From positions 372,001 to 436,000 of the forward strand of contig NZ_OZ060452.1 of NCBI RefSeq assembly GCF_964059235.1: a stretch of 64,000 bases of DNA, written 5' to 3'. A model generated the notes under the pieces. That model was not told the origin of the DNA. It saw only the letters and a program-made list of their open reading frames with translations, and ran no database searches. The stretch's first letter is position 1. Each line of letters starts with the position of its first letter. Positions 54,250 to 63,422 of this stretch are shown here, piece by piece. The position numbers were made by a program, and so were the translations under genes. The stretch is from Candidatus Tisiphia endosymbiont of Nedyus quadrimaculatus. Its GTDB lineage: Bacteria; Pseudomonadota; Alphaproteobacteria; Rickettsiales; Rickettsiaceae.

Positions 54250-54351
54250 GATACCTCCAACCTTCTCATAATTTTCTACTTTCCTCGTAAATATCCTTAT
54301 GCTGCTTATATGCTGCTAATAATTTCAAAAATGGTATCTTAATTGCTCTAT

Positions 54352-54386
54352 TACCTCGTTTAAACCTGATGTTTAAGTTGAGGTAT
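54352..54386. promoter_or_regulatory. Inverted repeat before the DnaA-N-like gene
   Basis: ATTACCTCGTTTAAAC and GTTTAAGTTGAGGTATT pair imperfectly around a 5-nt loop. The right arm holds the GAGG ribosome site, so it could be an operator or could hide the ribosome site. Confidence 0.4.
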
Positions 54387-54387
54387 T

Positions 54388-56118
54388 ATGCACACTATAT
54401 GCTGCTCTTTTTTTCCTGCCTGTTCTACTACTGGTAGTGATGTTGGTAATAATTCTACTATCTTTTACCATTTTGTTGGTAATTTTGTGCCACCTGAATG
54501 GCGGGGTCTTTCTTCCAGTAATGGTAAAGTTTTAAGTAAAACTGCTAAGCAACTCCTATCATTAATCGTATTTCGCTTGCAAATCTATCATAATAATAGC
54601 ATAGATGAACTCCAGGAAACTTATAACTTTTTTGAACAGTCTTTAGGAGTTTGCCAAGAACGGGTTAGACAATGTTTGATGGAGTTGCAGAAAGCTGGCT
54701 TTATTGATCTTCGTAAAGCAACCATAGTCAAATATGGCATTAAGTGTCGTAATGTCCCTTGTATTAAACTGGCAAGAATTTTCCAACCTCATTCTCGAAA
54801 AATTTCTAGTGAAAATGAAAAAATTTTAGACTCAACTCAAAAAAACTTTGGGGCTAACCCCAAAGAATTTTTGCCTCAACCCCAAAAAAGTTTGGATCAC
54901 TCTATATATATAGATAATAATAAAAATATATCTAATAAATCTAGATATGGCAAATCTGAAATTTTTCAAAATGAAAAAAATCAAGTTGATGCTAATGAAA
55001 TTGATAAAAACCAGCAATTACCACAACAAAAGATTGAGCCAATTTTACAATTTGCACAAGAATTATCAGATGAAGCACAAGTTGATAATACTAATACATC
55101 TGCTGAAAATCCTATGAGAGATGCCTTGCCACTCAGTAGAACATTACAAAAAGTTGTTCAGCAAGTCTCACAGAAACGTCAGTCAGTAATAGAGTCAAAT
55201 TGTTCCAATAGTTCATGCATTCCAGTTGTAAACCATAAAAATAGCTGGTTCAGAAGAAAAAGATTAGCTGATTTTTATCCTTTAACTCAAGAAGATGCCG
55301 ATTTATTGCAGATTAAATCAAATCGAGAATTTAACTTAGACTTTATCAATAAGTTGCTATTAAAGCTAGCTGGGGAATATTCAAATCATCATTTTGGTCA
55401 TAAGAAAGTGTTGTTGAGCTATATGGTTAAAGCTTTAAGCAATGAACTACGAGAAACTACTAAAGCTAATTCTAGTAATTTCCAGTTTAAATCTAGTGAT
55501 GACAATAAAACTAAAGAGCAGTATCTACAGAAAATAGAATATAGTACTGATACTAGCCGACAAGCTCAATTAAAACGTAAAATTTCTAGTGTTTTTGATA
55601 CTGATACAGCTTATCAGTTGTTAACTTCTTGTACATTTGGTAAAGTTCTAGAAGAGCAATTTCAGGTTAAGTTATTAAAAGATATTTCCTTATCAGAACA
55701 TGTTAAAACTAAAATATTACAGCAAGTACAAATGGTATATGGTAATAAAATAACAAAGTTACAAATTATGCCATGTAAGCGATCTATATCAACAACACAA
55801 GGAAATAATACTAAAGATGAAAATTATGCCTATTTGCTTGAGCTAAGTAAACAATTAAATCCTGATTCATTATGGTATAAAGCTAGAAAATTTTTAATTG
55901 AACGATACAATAAATATGTTGATATCGCTACCTTTAGTAAATTAATAGTGGTAAAAGAAGATAACATCAATAAAAAAGTAACTCTTAAACCCACTTCAGC
56001 TTTTTATGATTATTACATTAGAGATCGTCATATGCAAGATTTAAAAGCCGCCTTGCAAGCTCAAAATTGTAGCTTAGAATTAATTAGCTGGAATGATAAT
56101 TACAATATTATTAATTAA
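54388..56118 (+). CDS. Winged-helix / DnaA-N-like protein of the mobile island
   Basis: The 576-residue protein has an N-terminal winged-helix-like region (about 45-115: LSKTAKQLLSLIVFRLQI...ERVRQCLMELQKAGFIDLRKATI), a long polar low-complexity linker, a middle helical domain (about 285-350), and a C-terminal segment (about 495-560) LWYKARKFLIERYNKYVDIATF...SAFYDYYIRDRHMQDLKAAL that resembles the DnaA N-terminal domain. Replication-initiator-like or DnaA-interacting proteins of this layout occur on Rickettsia plasmids and RAGE elements. It has no AAA+ domain. The ATG has a GAGG site 5 nt upstream. Confidence 0.6.
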   Translation: MHTICCSFFPACSTTGSDVGNNSTIFYHFVGNFVPPEWRGLSSSNGKVLSKTAKQLLSLIVFRLQIYHNNSIDELQETYNFFEQSLGVCQERVRQCLMELQKAGFIDLRKATIVKYGIKCRNVPCIKLARIFQPHSRKISSENEKILDSTQKNFGANPKEFLPQPQKSLDHSIYIDNNKNISNKSRYGKSEIFQNEKNQVDANEIDKNQQLPQQKIEPILQFAQELSDEAQVDNTNTSAENPMRDALPLSRTLQKVVQQVSQKRQSVIESNCSNSSCIPVVNHKNSWFRRKRLADFYPLTQEDADLLQIKSNREFNLDFINKLLLKLAGEYSNHHFGHKKVLLSYMVKALSNELRETTKANSSNFQFKSSDDNKTKEQYLQKIEYSTDTSRQAQLKRKISSVFDTDTAYQLLTSCTFGKVLEEQFQVKLLKDISLSEHVKTKILQQVQMVYGNKITKLQIMPCKRSISTTQGNNTKDENYAYLLELSKQLNPDSLWYKARKFLIERYNKYVDIATFSKLIVVKEDNINKKVTLKPTSAFYDYYIRDRHMQDLKAALQAQNCSLELISWNDNYNIIN

Positions 56119-56120
56119 AA

Positions 56121-56918
56121 CTAATAATTTGTAATTATTACCTCATAAGAGGTTTTTCTTTGCTGTGGCATGGAATAGGTGACCTGGATAGTATTAATGT
56201 TAAAATCTTGGTACAAGTTTCTAATAAAAGCTGTATCACTATTAGAGATAATAAATTTAACACCTTGATTATCTAGCTCCTTAGCAAAATCTCTTAGTCT
56301 CATTTGGTCTTGTTCATCAAATGGCAATCTAGTATAAAATTTCTCACCAGATTGGTGATAAGGTGGATCGAAATAGACAAAGTCATTTTTCTGCGGTTCA
56401 ATAAAAGAAAAATCTATAGCACAAATAGATGTATTAGATAACAGCCTGCTACATTGTTGTAATTTAGTAGTAATGTCAGATTTATGATAGTTTCTACTAG
56501 AAAAGCTTTGAGCTGGCTCACCATTGATATTGACACGATATATTCCTTTAAAGGAATATCTATTAAGATAGATAAATCTTGCAGTAATTTTATTAGGATT
56601 ATTACTATTATTATCACTTCTAACTTGATAATAATAGTCTTTGCAATGATTTGCTTGATGTGAATCAAGTAACTTACTTATTGCTTGTGGATTCTTTTTA
56701 ACCGCATTATAAGACGTCACTAAGTCAAGATTAATATCAGATAGATAGCATTTATTAAACATGTGTCGTACTTGGAAAAATAATGCACCACCGCCAAGAA
56801 ATGGTTCATAATAATTACTTACTCCTGAAGGAATATGTTTAATTAATTGATCAACAATTTTTCTTTTACCACCAACCCATTGGATGAATGGTTGGGTTTT
56901 TTCTATAGTTACTGACAT
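56121..56918 (-). CDS. dam: DNA adenine methylase (Dam, D12 class)
   Basis: The 265-residue protein has FIQWVGGKRKIVDQL, the SAM motif YYEPFLGGGALFF and the catalytic DPPY in VYFDPPYHQSG. It is of the Dam/D12 (alpha class) N6-adenine methylases; GATC is the usual target, but that cannot be read from the sequence. No restriction endonuclease is beside it. It converges on the DnaA-N-like gene (2 bp apart). Such orphan Dam genes accompany RAGE elements. Confidence 0.88.
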   Translation of the reverse strand: MSVTIEKTQPFIQWVGGKRKIVDQLIKHIPSGVSNYYEPFLGGGALFFQVRHMFNKCYLSDINLDLVTSYNAVKKNPQAISKLLDSHQANHCKDYYYQVRSDNNSNNPNKITARFIYLNRYSFKGIYRVNINGEPAQSFSSRNYHKSDITTKLQQCSRLLSNTSICAIDFSFIEPQKNDFVYFDPPYHQSGEKFYTRLPFDEQDQMRLRDFAKELDNQGVKFIISNSDTAFIRNLYQDFNINTIQVTYSMPQQRKTSYEVIITNY

Positions 56919-57219
56919 AAAGTTATTTATTAAATATTCTATTATTAGATTATATCTAAAATAGGCTTAAATGCCAGATAATACTGTAGTTTCAGGTCTT
57001 TTTTAGTATTATTATTAGTATAATAAACACTATTATTCTGTTTATTTTTATAATTAAGAATTGCTTTTATTAATTAGCACAATCTAAGTGTCTCATTTGT
57101 GCAGCTCTGTATCAGATTGGACAAAAATCTGTTAAAGACTTGGCAAATCCTCTGTACTGTCAAGAATTATGGTGATATCTGTGTGAATGATGCTGCTAAT
57201 TAAGGCACGTATCAAGCTC

Positions 57220-57262
57220 AGAGGTTAAATTAAAACGACAAAATTTTAACACTTTAACCTCT
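57220..57262. promoter_or_regulatory. 10-bp inverted repeat upstream of the kinase-like gene
   Basis: AGAGGTTAAA (57220-57229) and TTTAACCTCT (57253-57262) are exact complements around 23 nt, 40 bp before the ATG at 57303. Nothing else is seen in the 384-bp gap 56919-57302. Confidence 0.45.
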
Positions 57263-57302
57263 AGCTTTCTATTCCCATCACTGAAAACAGTAGAGGTATG
57301 CT

Positions 57303-58238
57303 ATGACAATTAACAATGAAAATCAACAACAAGATAACAATAAAATAGAAAATTCTACAGAAAAAAACTGGATTTTACATCTAGCTCCAACAACTGTCAC
57401 ATTAATACCATCCGATCAAGCTTGCCAAATGATAGCTCCACAAGGAAATTATGCGGACATTATTAGATATAAAGAAATACAACTAGAATTGCAAGAAGCT
57501 CAAAATAAACTAAAAATAGATGAATTAATGAGAATAGATTTAATTCGCAATATTGGTTATAGCATAGAAGTGCCTTGCAGTGGGATGTTTGCCCTAATAA
57601 CCGTTCTTTATGAAGTAGAGCAAGACACAGAGAGAAAGCATTATCTCAAAACTATAGTAGATTGTGCTGAAATATTACTTGATTATTCGCATCATGTTCT
57701 AGCCTTTTTAAGGCAGAATGCTGCAGTACCAACGATAACTCTAGAAAAATTTAACATAAAAGAATTAGTCAATAAAACGATCACTAAAGCTAAGCCAGCT
57801 GAGATAAGTAAAGGCTTAAATCTTTCCTGTAATTTTCAATATGATATGGCAGATTATATCATTGGCGATCATTCTAGATTGCAGGCAGTATTGGATCAAT
57901 TAGTGGGTAATGCTATTAAATTTACTAAAGAAGGTCATGTTATTGTGACAGTTGGTTTATTCCCACCTTTAAATGGCACAAATAATGCACGAGATAAGAT
58001 GTTACAAATTATTGTGCATGATACAGGGGTTGGTATTGTTGAGGGAAAACAGCGAGATATGAGGAAAGAATTAGATGATGCAAATACAATTGCTAAATAT
58101 AATAAGGGATTAGGCTTAGGACTAACGTTTGTCAAACAAATTATTAATGAAATGGATGGTGAGATTACAATAACCAGCAAAGAGGCTAAGAGTACAACTA
58201 TTACCTGTCAAGTACCGGTGAAATTGTTAGCTAATTAA
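57303..58238 (+). CDS. Histidine-kinase-like protein lacking the phospho-acceptor His
   Basis: The 311-residue soluble protein has an N-terminal tail, a short coiled coil (residues about 57-75), a HisKA-like dimerisation helix pair and a HATPase domain. In the H-box the expected SHEIRTP reads GYSIEVP: Tyr86 replaces the phospho-acceptor His. The N-box QLVGNAIKFTKEG (Asn203), G1 DTGVGI (240-245) and G2 GLGLGL (about 269-274) look intact. It may bind ATP but should not autophosphorylate normally. There is no membrane helix, PAS domain or neighbouring response regulator. Confidence 0.82.
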   Translation: MTINNENQQQDNNKIENSTEKNWILHLAPTTVTLIPSDQACQMIAPQGNYADIIRYKEIQLELQEAQNKLKIDELMRIDLIRNIGYSIEVPCSGMFALITVLYEVEQDTERKHYLKTIVDCAEILLDYSHHVLAFLRQNAAVPTITLEKFNIKELVNKTITKAKPAEISKGLNLSCNFQYDMADYIIGDHSRLQAVLDQLVGNAIKFTKEGHVIVTVGLFPPLNGTNNARDKMLQIIVHDTGVGIVEGKQRDMRKELDDANTIAKYNKGLGLGLTFVKQIINEMDGEITITSKEAKSTTITCQVPVKLLAN

Positions 58239-58298
58239 TTAGCAGCAAATCCCGGAATGTCGTTAAAAATATCTAATAAATTTGGAGGTACAAATATT

Positions 58299-59489
58299 AT
58301 GACTAAACTTGTTGAACTTAATAAATTTTATGAACTTCTTGAAAAACTACAAGCTGGTGAAAATGTGCCTGATATAAATCTTGAACACTATAATATTGGT
58401 AGTATTGGGGTCAAGCTACTTAGCCAAGCTTTGAAAAGCAATAACACAGTGAAGGAAATATATCTTTGTGGCAACGCGATTGGTGATGCTGGAACAGAGC
58501 TAATTGCAGAGTTTTTGCAGAATAATAACACTGTCACCACAATAGATATTAGCGATAATAATATTGGCAATATTGGTATATGTAAACTTGCAGAAGCGAT
58601 AAAAGACAATAATACTATAACCGAAATATATCTTAACGGTAACAATATTGGTGATATGGGAGCTTGCCAACTTGCAGAAGCTTTAAAAAACCATAATATA
58701 ACTATACTAAATCTTGATGAAAATAATATTAAAGATGGTGGAGCAGAAGGCTTAGCTATGTTTCTAGAGAATAATAATAGTATATATTGGCTATGTCTTA
58801 GTGACAATAATATAGGAGTAAAAGGAGTAGGAGAGCTTGCCAAGGCTCTAAAGCATAATAAGTCTATGGAGATACTGGATATTTCGTGTAACATGTATGG
58901 TGTAGAAGGAGCTAGGTTGTTAAGCAATGCTCTTGAGCGTAACGAAGCTCTAATCTCCCTAGATATTACAGATGCTGGAATTGGAGCAGAAGGAATGGAA
59001 CTGCTTAGCCAAGCTTTGCGACATAATAAAGTTCTAAGTGAAATAAACCTTAACGGCAATAATATTGGTTGTGAGGGAATAAGTCTGCTTATCAAGGGGC
59101 TAGAGACTAATAGCACATTGGATTATATAAAACTTAAATATAACAATATTGGTTGTCATGGGGCAGTTGCATTAGCGTGGTTTTTAGCAAATAATAGCAC
59201 TATAAAGTACATAGAACTTGAGGGCAATGATATCAGTGATTTTGGGATTGTGCAGCTTGTTAAAGCTCTAGAAATTAACAGAACCATCAAAGAGATAGAT
59301 TTTGGTTACGTGGATATGAGTAATGATAGGGCAATGGAACTAATAAAAATTCTAGAGTCTAATAAAGTCGTCAGCGAAATAACAATGTATTTTGAAGAGG
59401 AAACGATTAGTAATGAAATAGTAGAGTTGTTAATTAAGGCTCTAGATATCCACGACAAAAAAGTGAGAGATACTCTGTCTGTGGCTTAA
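58299..59489 (+). CDS. Leucine-rich-repeat protein, ribonuclease-inhibitor type
   Basis: A GGAGGT site 10 nt before ATG 58299 favours that start over the ATG at 58257. The 396-residue protein consists of about 12 repeats of roughly 28 residues with the pattern xLxxxxLxxNxxIxxxxLxGNxIGxxGxxxLAxxL, the RI/NLR-type LRR more common in eukaryotes. It has no signal, membrane helix or enzymatic domain. LRR proteins of intracellular bacteria often act as host-interacting effectors. It is 60 bp after the kinase-like gene, probably co-transcribed. Confidence 0.85.
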   Translation: MTKLVELNKFYELLEKLQAGENVPDINLEHYNIGSIGVKLLSQALKSNNTVKEIYLCGNAIGDAGTELIAEFLQNNNTVTTIDISDNNIGNIGICKLAEAIKDNNTITEIYLNGNNIGDMGACQLAEALKNHNITILNLDENNIKDGGAEGLAMFLENNNSIYWLCLSDNNIGVKGVGELAKALKHNKSMEILDISCNMYGVEGARLLSNALERNEALISLDITDAGIGAEGMELLSQALRHNKVLSEINLNGNNIGCEGISLLIKGLETNSTLDYIKLKYNNIGCHGAVALAWFLANNSTIKYIELEGNDISDFGIVQLVKALEINRTIKEIDFGYVDMSNDRAMELIKILESNKVVSEITMYFEEETISNEIVELLIKALDIHDKKVRDTLSVA

Positions 59490-59540
59490 TATTAGGGGAA
59501 AAACAACTACACCTTTGTGATTATACAGAATTGGGAATAG

Positions 59541-59744
59541 ATGCCACATGGTGTGGTGTCAAGCACTGAAGTTAGAACACAAACTTCAAATTTCGGCTCT
59601 AACCTCAGTGTCTATTCTCTAAAATCAATTAATAACAGTGAGCTTTACAATGTTGACAATAATCAATTACAAATCAAATCTATAGAACTAGAACTTGGAA
59701 AATCAACAAATAATAATGTGTTACAGGAGTTTCAACAGCAGTAA
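59541..59744 (+). pseudogene. Remnant ORF, likely 5' part of a frameshifted gene
   Basis: This 67-codon ORF is Ser/Asn-rich, with no recognised family. The next ORF (59750) is in a different frame, and its frame is open back to about 59717, so one lost or gained base between about 59717 and 59742 could join them. It is probably a broken gene. Confidence 0.4.
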
Positions 59745-59749
59745 AATCA

Positions 59750-60079
59750 TTGGAAAGATTTACTACCCAAGATAATATAAGTACAGCCTTACAAATATAT
59801 AAAGAAAAAGGCATAGAGTCTTTTATTCTCTATAGCAAAAATATTTGTTCTAAAGCTATTGAGCAGAAAATAATAAAAGATTTACAAATAATGAAAAATA
59901 AGTTTGATCCTAATTATAATCTTAGTGTTGTTAAATTTTGTGATATAGTAATAGATGATTTTAAAGGTAAAAGCTATCCAGTACCAGAAGATTACTTAGC
60001 TGCCATAGGCAAAGATAAACAAGTGATGCAATATATTAATCCACAATCAGTAATAGGTAAGGAAATAAGTATGAGCTAA
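59750..60079 (+). CDS. Hypothetical small protein, perhaps the 3' part of a broken gene
   Basis: The 109-residue ORF starts at TTG and has a compact, charged alpha/beta look (TTQDNISTALQIYKEKGIES; SYPVPEDYLAAIGKDKQVMQY). Its stop (60077-60079) may also be a frameshift: the overlapping frame from about 60073 reads ELKQASEIKQNRGIRVIK to a TAA at 60127-60129, a sensible continuation. I recognise no family. Confidence 0.4.
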   Translation: MERFTTQDNISTALQIYKEKGIESFILYSKNICSKAIEQKIIKDLQIMKNKFDPNYNLSVVKFCDIVIDDFKGKSYPVPEDYLAAIGKDKQVMQYINPQSVIGKEISMS

Positions 60080-60141
60080 AGCAAGCATCAGAAATAAAGC
60101 AAAATCGTGGAATAAGAGTTATTAAATAAGAACAAAAAAAT

Positions 60142-61104
60142 ATGTCAAATCAACTAAAACATGATGCATTGTTTAAAAAGATAATGGTCAATCAAATAGC
60201 AGCCCAAAAATTTTTGGAACATTATTTACCAAAAGAGGTTAAGGAAATAGTTGATTTAACCAAAATAACAATAGAGCCAGAGTCGTTTGTTGAGGATGAC
60301 CTAAAAAGAGCTCTTAGTGATTTAGTCTATTCTGTTAAAACTAAAGATAACGAACAAGCCTTTATATATGTGTTGATTGAGGCGGAGATAAGACCAAAAT
60401 ATTGGATGGCACTCAAATTATGGAAATATATGTTGCTATTAGCTGAAAGACATAAAAAAGGTAGAAATAAATTATCGTTGATAGTACCAATGGTGTTTTA
60501 TCATGGTACTAGAAGGTTTAATGTGCCAAAGAACTTGTTTGAGTTATTTAGCGATCCCAAACTTGCAAAACAACTAATGTGTGAGGATTATAAGCTAATA
60601 GATTTACAAGCAATGTCTGATGATGAGATAAAGCAGAAGCAACATTTCGGTATGTTAGAATTTATGATGAAAAATATACAGAAGCGAGATATATTGAAGT
60701 TGTGGGATGAACTGCTAACAAATTTTAAACCATATATTAGTATAGATAAGGCAACAGGATATATTTACATAAAATCGTTTTTATGGTATAGTGACGCTAA
60801 GATAGAAGAAGGTAAACAACAAGAGCTAGAAAGGCTAATAGCTAGTCATTTAACTGCAACAGAAGAGGTGAATATTATGAGAACTATTGCTGAGAAATAT
60901 ATTGATGAGGGTATAGAAAAAGGTATCCAAATCGGTGAAGCTAAAGGTATCCAGATCGGTGAAGCTAAAAAAGCTGAAGGTAAAGCTGAAGAGAGAGTTG
61001 AAATAGCAAAAAAAATGTTAGTTCAAGGCTCTGATTTTGCCTTTATTTCTGCTGTAACTGGTCTTGACAAATCTTTTATTCACTCTCTTGCTCAGAAAAA
61101 ATAA
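60142..61104 (+). CDS. Rpn-family PD-(D/E)XK nuclease (Transposase_31 type)
   Basis: The 320-residue protein starts HDALFKKIMVNQIAAQKFLEHYLP and has the nuclease core SDLVYSV...FIYVLIEAEI, followed by ALKLWKYMLLLAERH, as in RpnA-E of E. coli. The second acidic motif is ExE (EAE) rather than the usual ExQ (EHQ). The C-terminal linker has two GIQIGEAK repeats from a 24-bp tandem. It differs in family from the Rpn gene at 42358. Confidence 0.88.
   Translation: MSNQLKHDALFKKIMVNQIAAQKFLEHYLPKEVKEIVDLTKITIEPESFVEDDLKRALSDLVYSVKTKDNEQAFIYVLIEAEIRPKYWMALKLWKYMLLLAERHKKGRNKLSLIVPMVFYHGTRRFNVPKNLFELFSDPKLAKQLMCEDYKLIDLQAMSDDEIKQKQHFGMLEFMMKNIQKRDILKLWDELLTNFKPYISIDKATGYIYIKSFLWYSDAKIEEGKQQELERLIASHLTATEEVNIMRTIAEKYIDEGIEKGIQIGEAKGIQIGEAKKAEGKAEERVEIAKKMLVQGSDFAFISAVTGLDKSFIHSLAQKK
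60923..60970. repeat. 24-bp tandem repeat in the second Rpn gene
   Basis: Two copies of a 24-nt unit (starting GGTATCCAAATCGGTGAAGC) encode GIQIGEAK twice, in the linker before the C-terminal helix. It is the same kind of variation as in the Rpn gene at 42358. Confidence 0.75.
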
Positions 61105-61568
61105 TTTATTTTTAGTAATATTTTGAGATAAGCTGAGCAAAATTTTTATGATTACTAATATGGTTATAAAAAATAAATCTAGATTAGCCGTTTTAAGGGA
61201 GTTTATAGTGCAACTTTCCCTTTTTATGCTTTTTATACATGAAATCATTAAAACGCCCTAAAAATGTCTTAAAATAGTTTTTGACATTTTAATGAGTTTG
61301 CAAATTCATTGTTAGTTTAGTAATAGGAATATTACCGCCTGCGAAAGCAGCGATCTAAAACAACGCTTGAAAATCCCTAAGGTATTATAGATTCCTGCCT
61401 ACGCATGACACATTTTGCATTTAAATGATGTTATATTCTAGACTTTTGACGGAGCGACAATATAATATTTTGAATAAAATTATCAATTTTATTATGCTTT
61501 ACTACGATGCAAGCTTTGTAGGTTAAGGTTTTTATGACTCGAACAAACTGCTTTGCAATCTTTTAGCA
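61105..61568. other. 464-bp gap without a gene
   Basis: AT-rich sequence with one degraded dispersed-repeat module (CTGCGAAAGCAGCGATCT near 61339 and CCTGCCTACGC near 61395). No ORF of coding character is seen; it may be the decayed right end of a former gene. Confidence 0.5.
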
Positions 61569-61766
61569 TTACAAATCACATTCTGAACCTGAGTCGCCAA
61601 GTAATTTGCTGGTAAATGCTGCATCTACTAGGTCATAATTATAAAAATTATGTTCTTGTGCTCTGGCGATAAAATCTTGCCCCTGAGTAGCAGCATTAAC
61701 CATAATATTACCAATTTTCTCTAAAGCTGCAGCCTTAAAATTTTCATCCTGACTTAGGCTGTTAAA
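61569..61766 (-). pseudogene. 3' fragment of a gene cut by the IS21-family element
   Basis: The minus-strand frame reads NSLSQDENFKAAALEKIGNI... to SGSECDL and stops at 61569; upstream the frame continues only into the IS end. The fragment has a compositionally normal, helical look and no recognised family. The 5' part would lie beyond the IS right end, outside the window. Confidence 0.55.
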
Positions 61767-61916
61767 AAGCGTGCAATAATGACCCACTAAATGGGTTAAT
61801 GTGCGTTGAAAAATGACCCACCTAAGAAGTGGGAAAAGTAGCACGTTATTAATCCATTATTATCAACCTATACTTCTATTATTTTCAGAATAAATAATAG
61901 GAGTATAAAATCAGAG

Positions 61917-63422
61917 ATGTTAATAATGGAAAGTAAGAGAAAGATATTAGGACGTTATCGTCGTGGAGAAGGTATACGTTCAATAAGTAGAGAATTAAAT
62001 ATATCACGTAATACAGTTAGAAGTATCATTCGTACGCAAGGAGAGATTAAATCTGATTATATACGAATAATTCAACCTATACCTAAACTCGGGAAATATA
62101 TTGAGAGTCTTGAGAGGATGTTGCGGGATAATAAGAATTCAAAGCCTAAAAAAACAGGGAAAGCTTTATTTGAGGAGTTAAAGATTTATGGGTATCAAGG
62201 CAGTTACTCTGCTGTTAGTCGTTATATTAACACTTGGAATGATAGAAATTTTGAGATTAATATAAAAGCTTGCGTACCTTTATCCTTTGCTCCTGGGGAA
62301 GCTTACCAATTTGACTGGAGTAGTGAGCAAGTAATATTAGCTGGAGAAATAATAAATGTTAAAGTAGCTCACTTTGTTTTGTGTTATAGCCGTAAAAAAT
62401 TTATCTATATTTATCCTACTGAAGCTCAAGAGATGGTATTTGATGCACATGTTAGAGCCTTTACTTTTTTTGGTGGTAGTCCAACTAAAGGGATTTATGA
62501 TAATATGAAGACTGCTGTCAGTAAGGTTTTAAAAGGCTCTAATAATAGAGAATGGAATCCAAAGTTTGAAAAGCTCTGCGCACATTATCTCATTGAACCG
62601 ATAGCATGTTCTCCAGCTCGAGGTAATGAAAAAGGTAGGGTTGAGCGACAAGTACAGATTGACCGGGAACAGTTCTTTACTCCTATGCCAAAAGCTTTAA
62701 CCTTGCAAGAATTAAACGATATATTAACCAGCAGATTAGTTACTTATAATAGCTCTCATAAACACCCCGAATATAAAGATAAGACTATAGATGAAGCATA
62801 TCAACTAGAACGTAATTTTTTAGTATCCGTGCCTGTATTATTTAACGGTTGCAAAGAAATAGATATCAAGGTTTCTATTACTTGTTTGGCTAGATATGAA
62901 AGCAATAATTATAGCGTTCACTGTAGTTGTGCTGGGAAAATAGTACAATGTAAGATATATGCTGAACATCTAGTATTTATTTATAATGGTCAAGAGGTAG
63001 GTCGTCATAAACGGAAATTTACTAAGGGAGAAACTTGTTATGACGTCAATCATTATCTGCCAATATTAAGGTATAAACCCGGAGCATTAAGAAATGGTGA
63101 ACCATTCCTTAATATGAATTTACCAGAAGAGCTCATAGAAGTTAGAAGACGTCTTGAGAGCAGCCCAGCAGGTACAAGAGATTTTGCTCATATATTATCG
63201 TATATAGCAATGGAATCCATAGAAGCAGTAGTATCAGCATGCACCCAAGCACTAAAAATAGGAACTGTTAGTAAGGAGGTAATTTTAAATATTATATTAC
63301 GTAATAAAGATGAGTTAAAAGTAACAGAGCCAAGTAATTACCAAGAATATCATACTTTAAAACATATCCCGAAAGCTAATTGTGAGATATACGATAATTT
63401 TCTCAAGTTAGGAGGTAAGTAA
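61917..63422 (+). CDS. istA: IS21-family transposase IstA
   Basis: The 501-residue DDE transposase starts with an HTH (GEGIRSISRELNISRNTVRSII, about 19-40). The integrase core shows FDWSSEQV (first Asp), GIYDNMKTAV (second Asp) and GNEKGRVERQVQ (Glu). A C-terminal beta region follows. AGGAG lies about 13 nt before the ATG. The ORF is intact, so the element may be active. Its stop overlaps the istB start by one base. Confidence 0.94.
   Translation: MLIMESKRKILGRYRRGEGIRSISRELNISRNTVRSIIRTQGEIKSDYIRIIQPIPKLGKYIESLERMLRDNKNSKPKKTGKALFEELKIYGYQGSYSAVSRYINTWNDRNFEINIKACVPLSFAPGEAYQFDWSSEQVILAGEIINVKVAHFVLCYSRKKFIYIYPTEAQEMVFDAHVRAFTFFGGSPTKGIYDNMKTAVSKVLKGSNNREWNPKFEKLCAHYLIEPIACSPARGNEKGRVERQVQIDREQFFTPMPKALTLQELNDILTSRLVTYNSSHKHPEYKDKTIDEAYQLERNFLVSVPVLFNGCKEIDIKVSITCLARYESNNYSVHCSCAGKIVQCKIYAEHLVFIYNGQEVGRHKRKFTKGETCYDVNHYLPILRYKPGALRNGEPFLNMNLPEELIEVRRRLESSPAGTRDFAHILSYIAMESIEAVVSACTQALKIGTVSKEVILNIILRNKDELKVTEPSNYQEYHTLKHIPKANCEIYDNFLKLGGK

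Noticed and set aside
58388-59116. 242-codon minus-strand ORF opposite the LRR gene
   Set aside because: The regular repeats keep the opposite frame open; the product is a Ser/Leu repeat and the LRR frame is clearly real.
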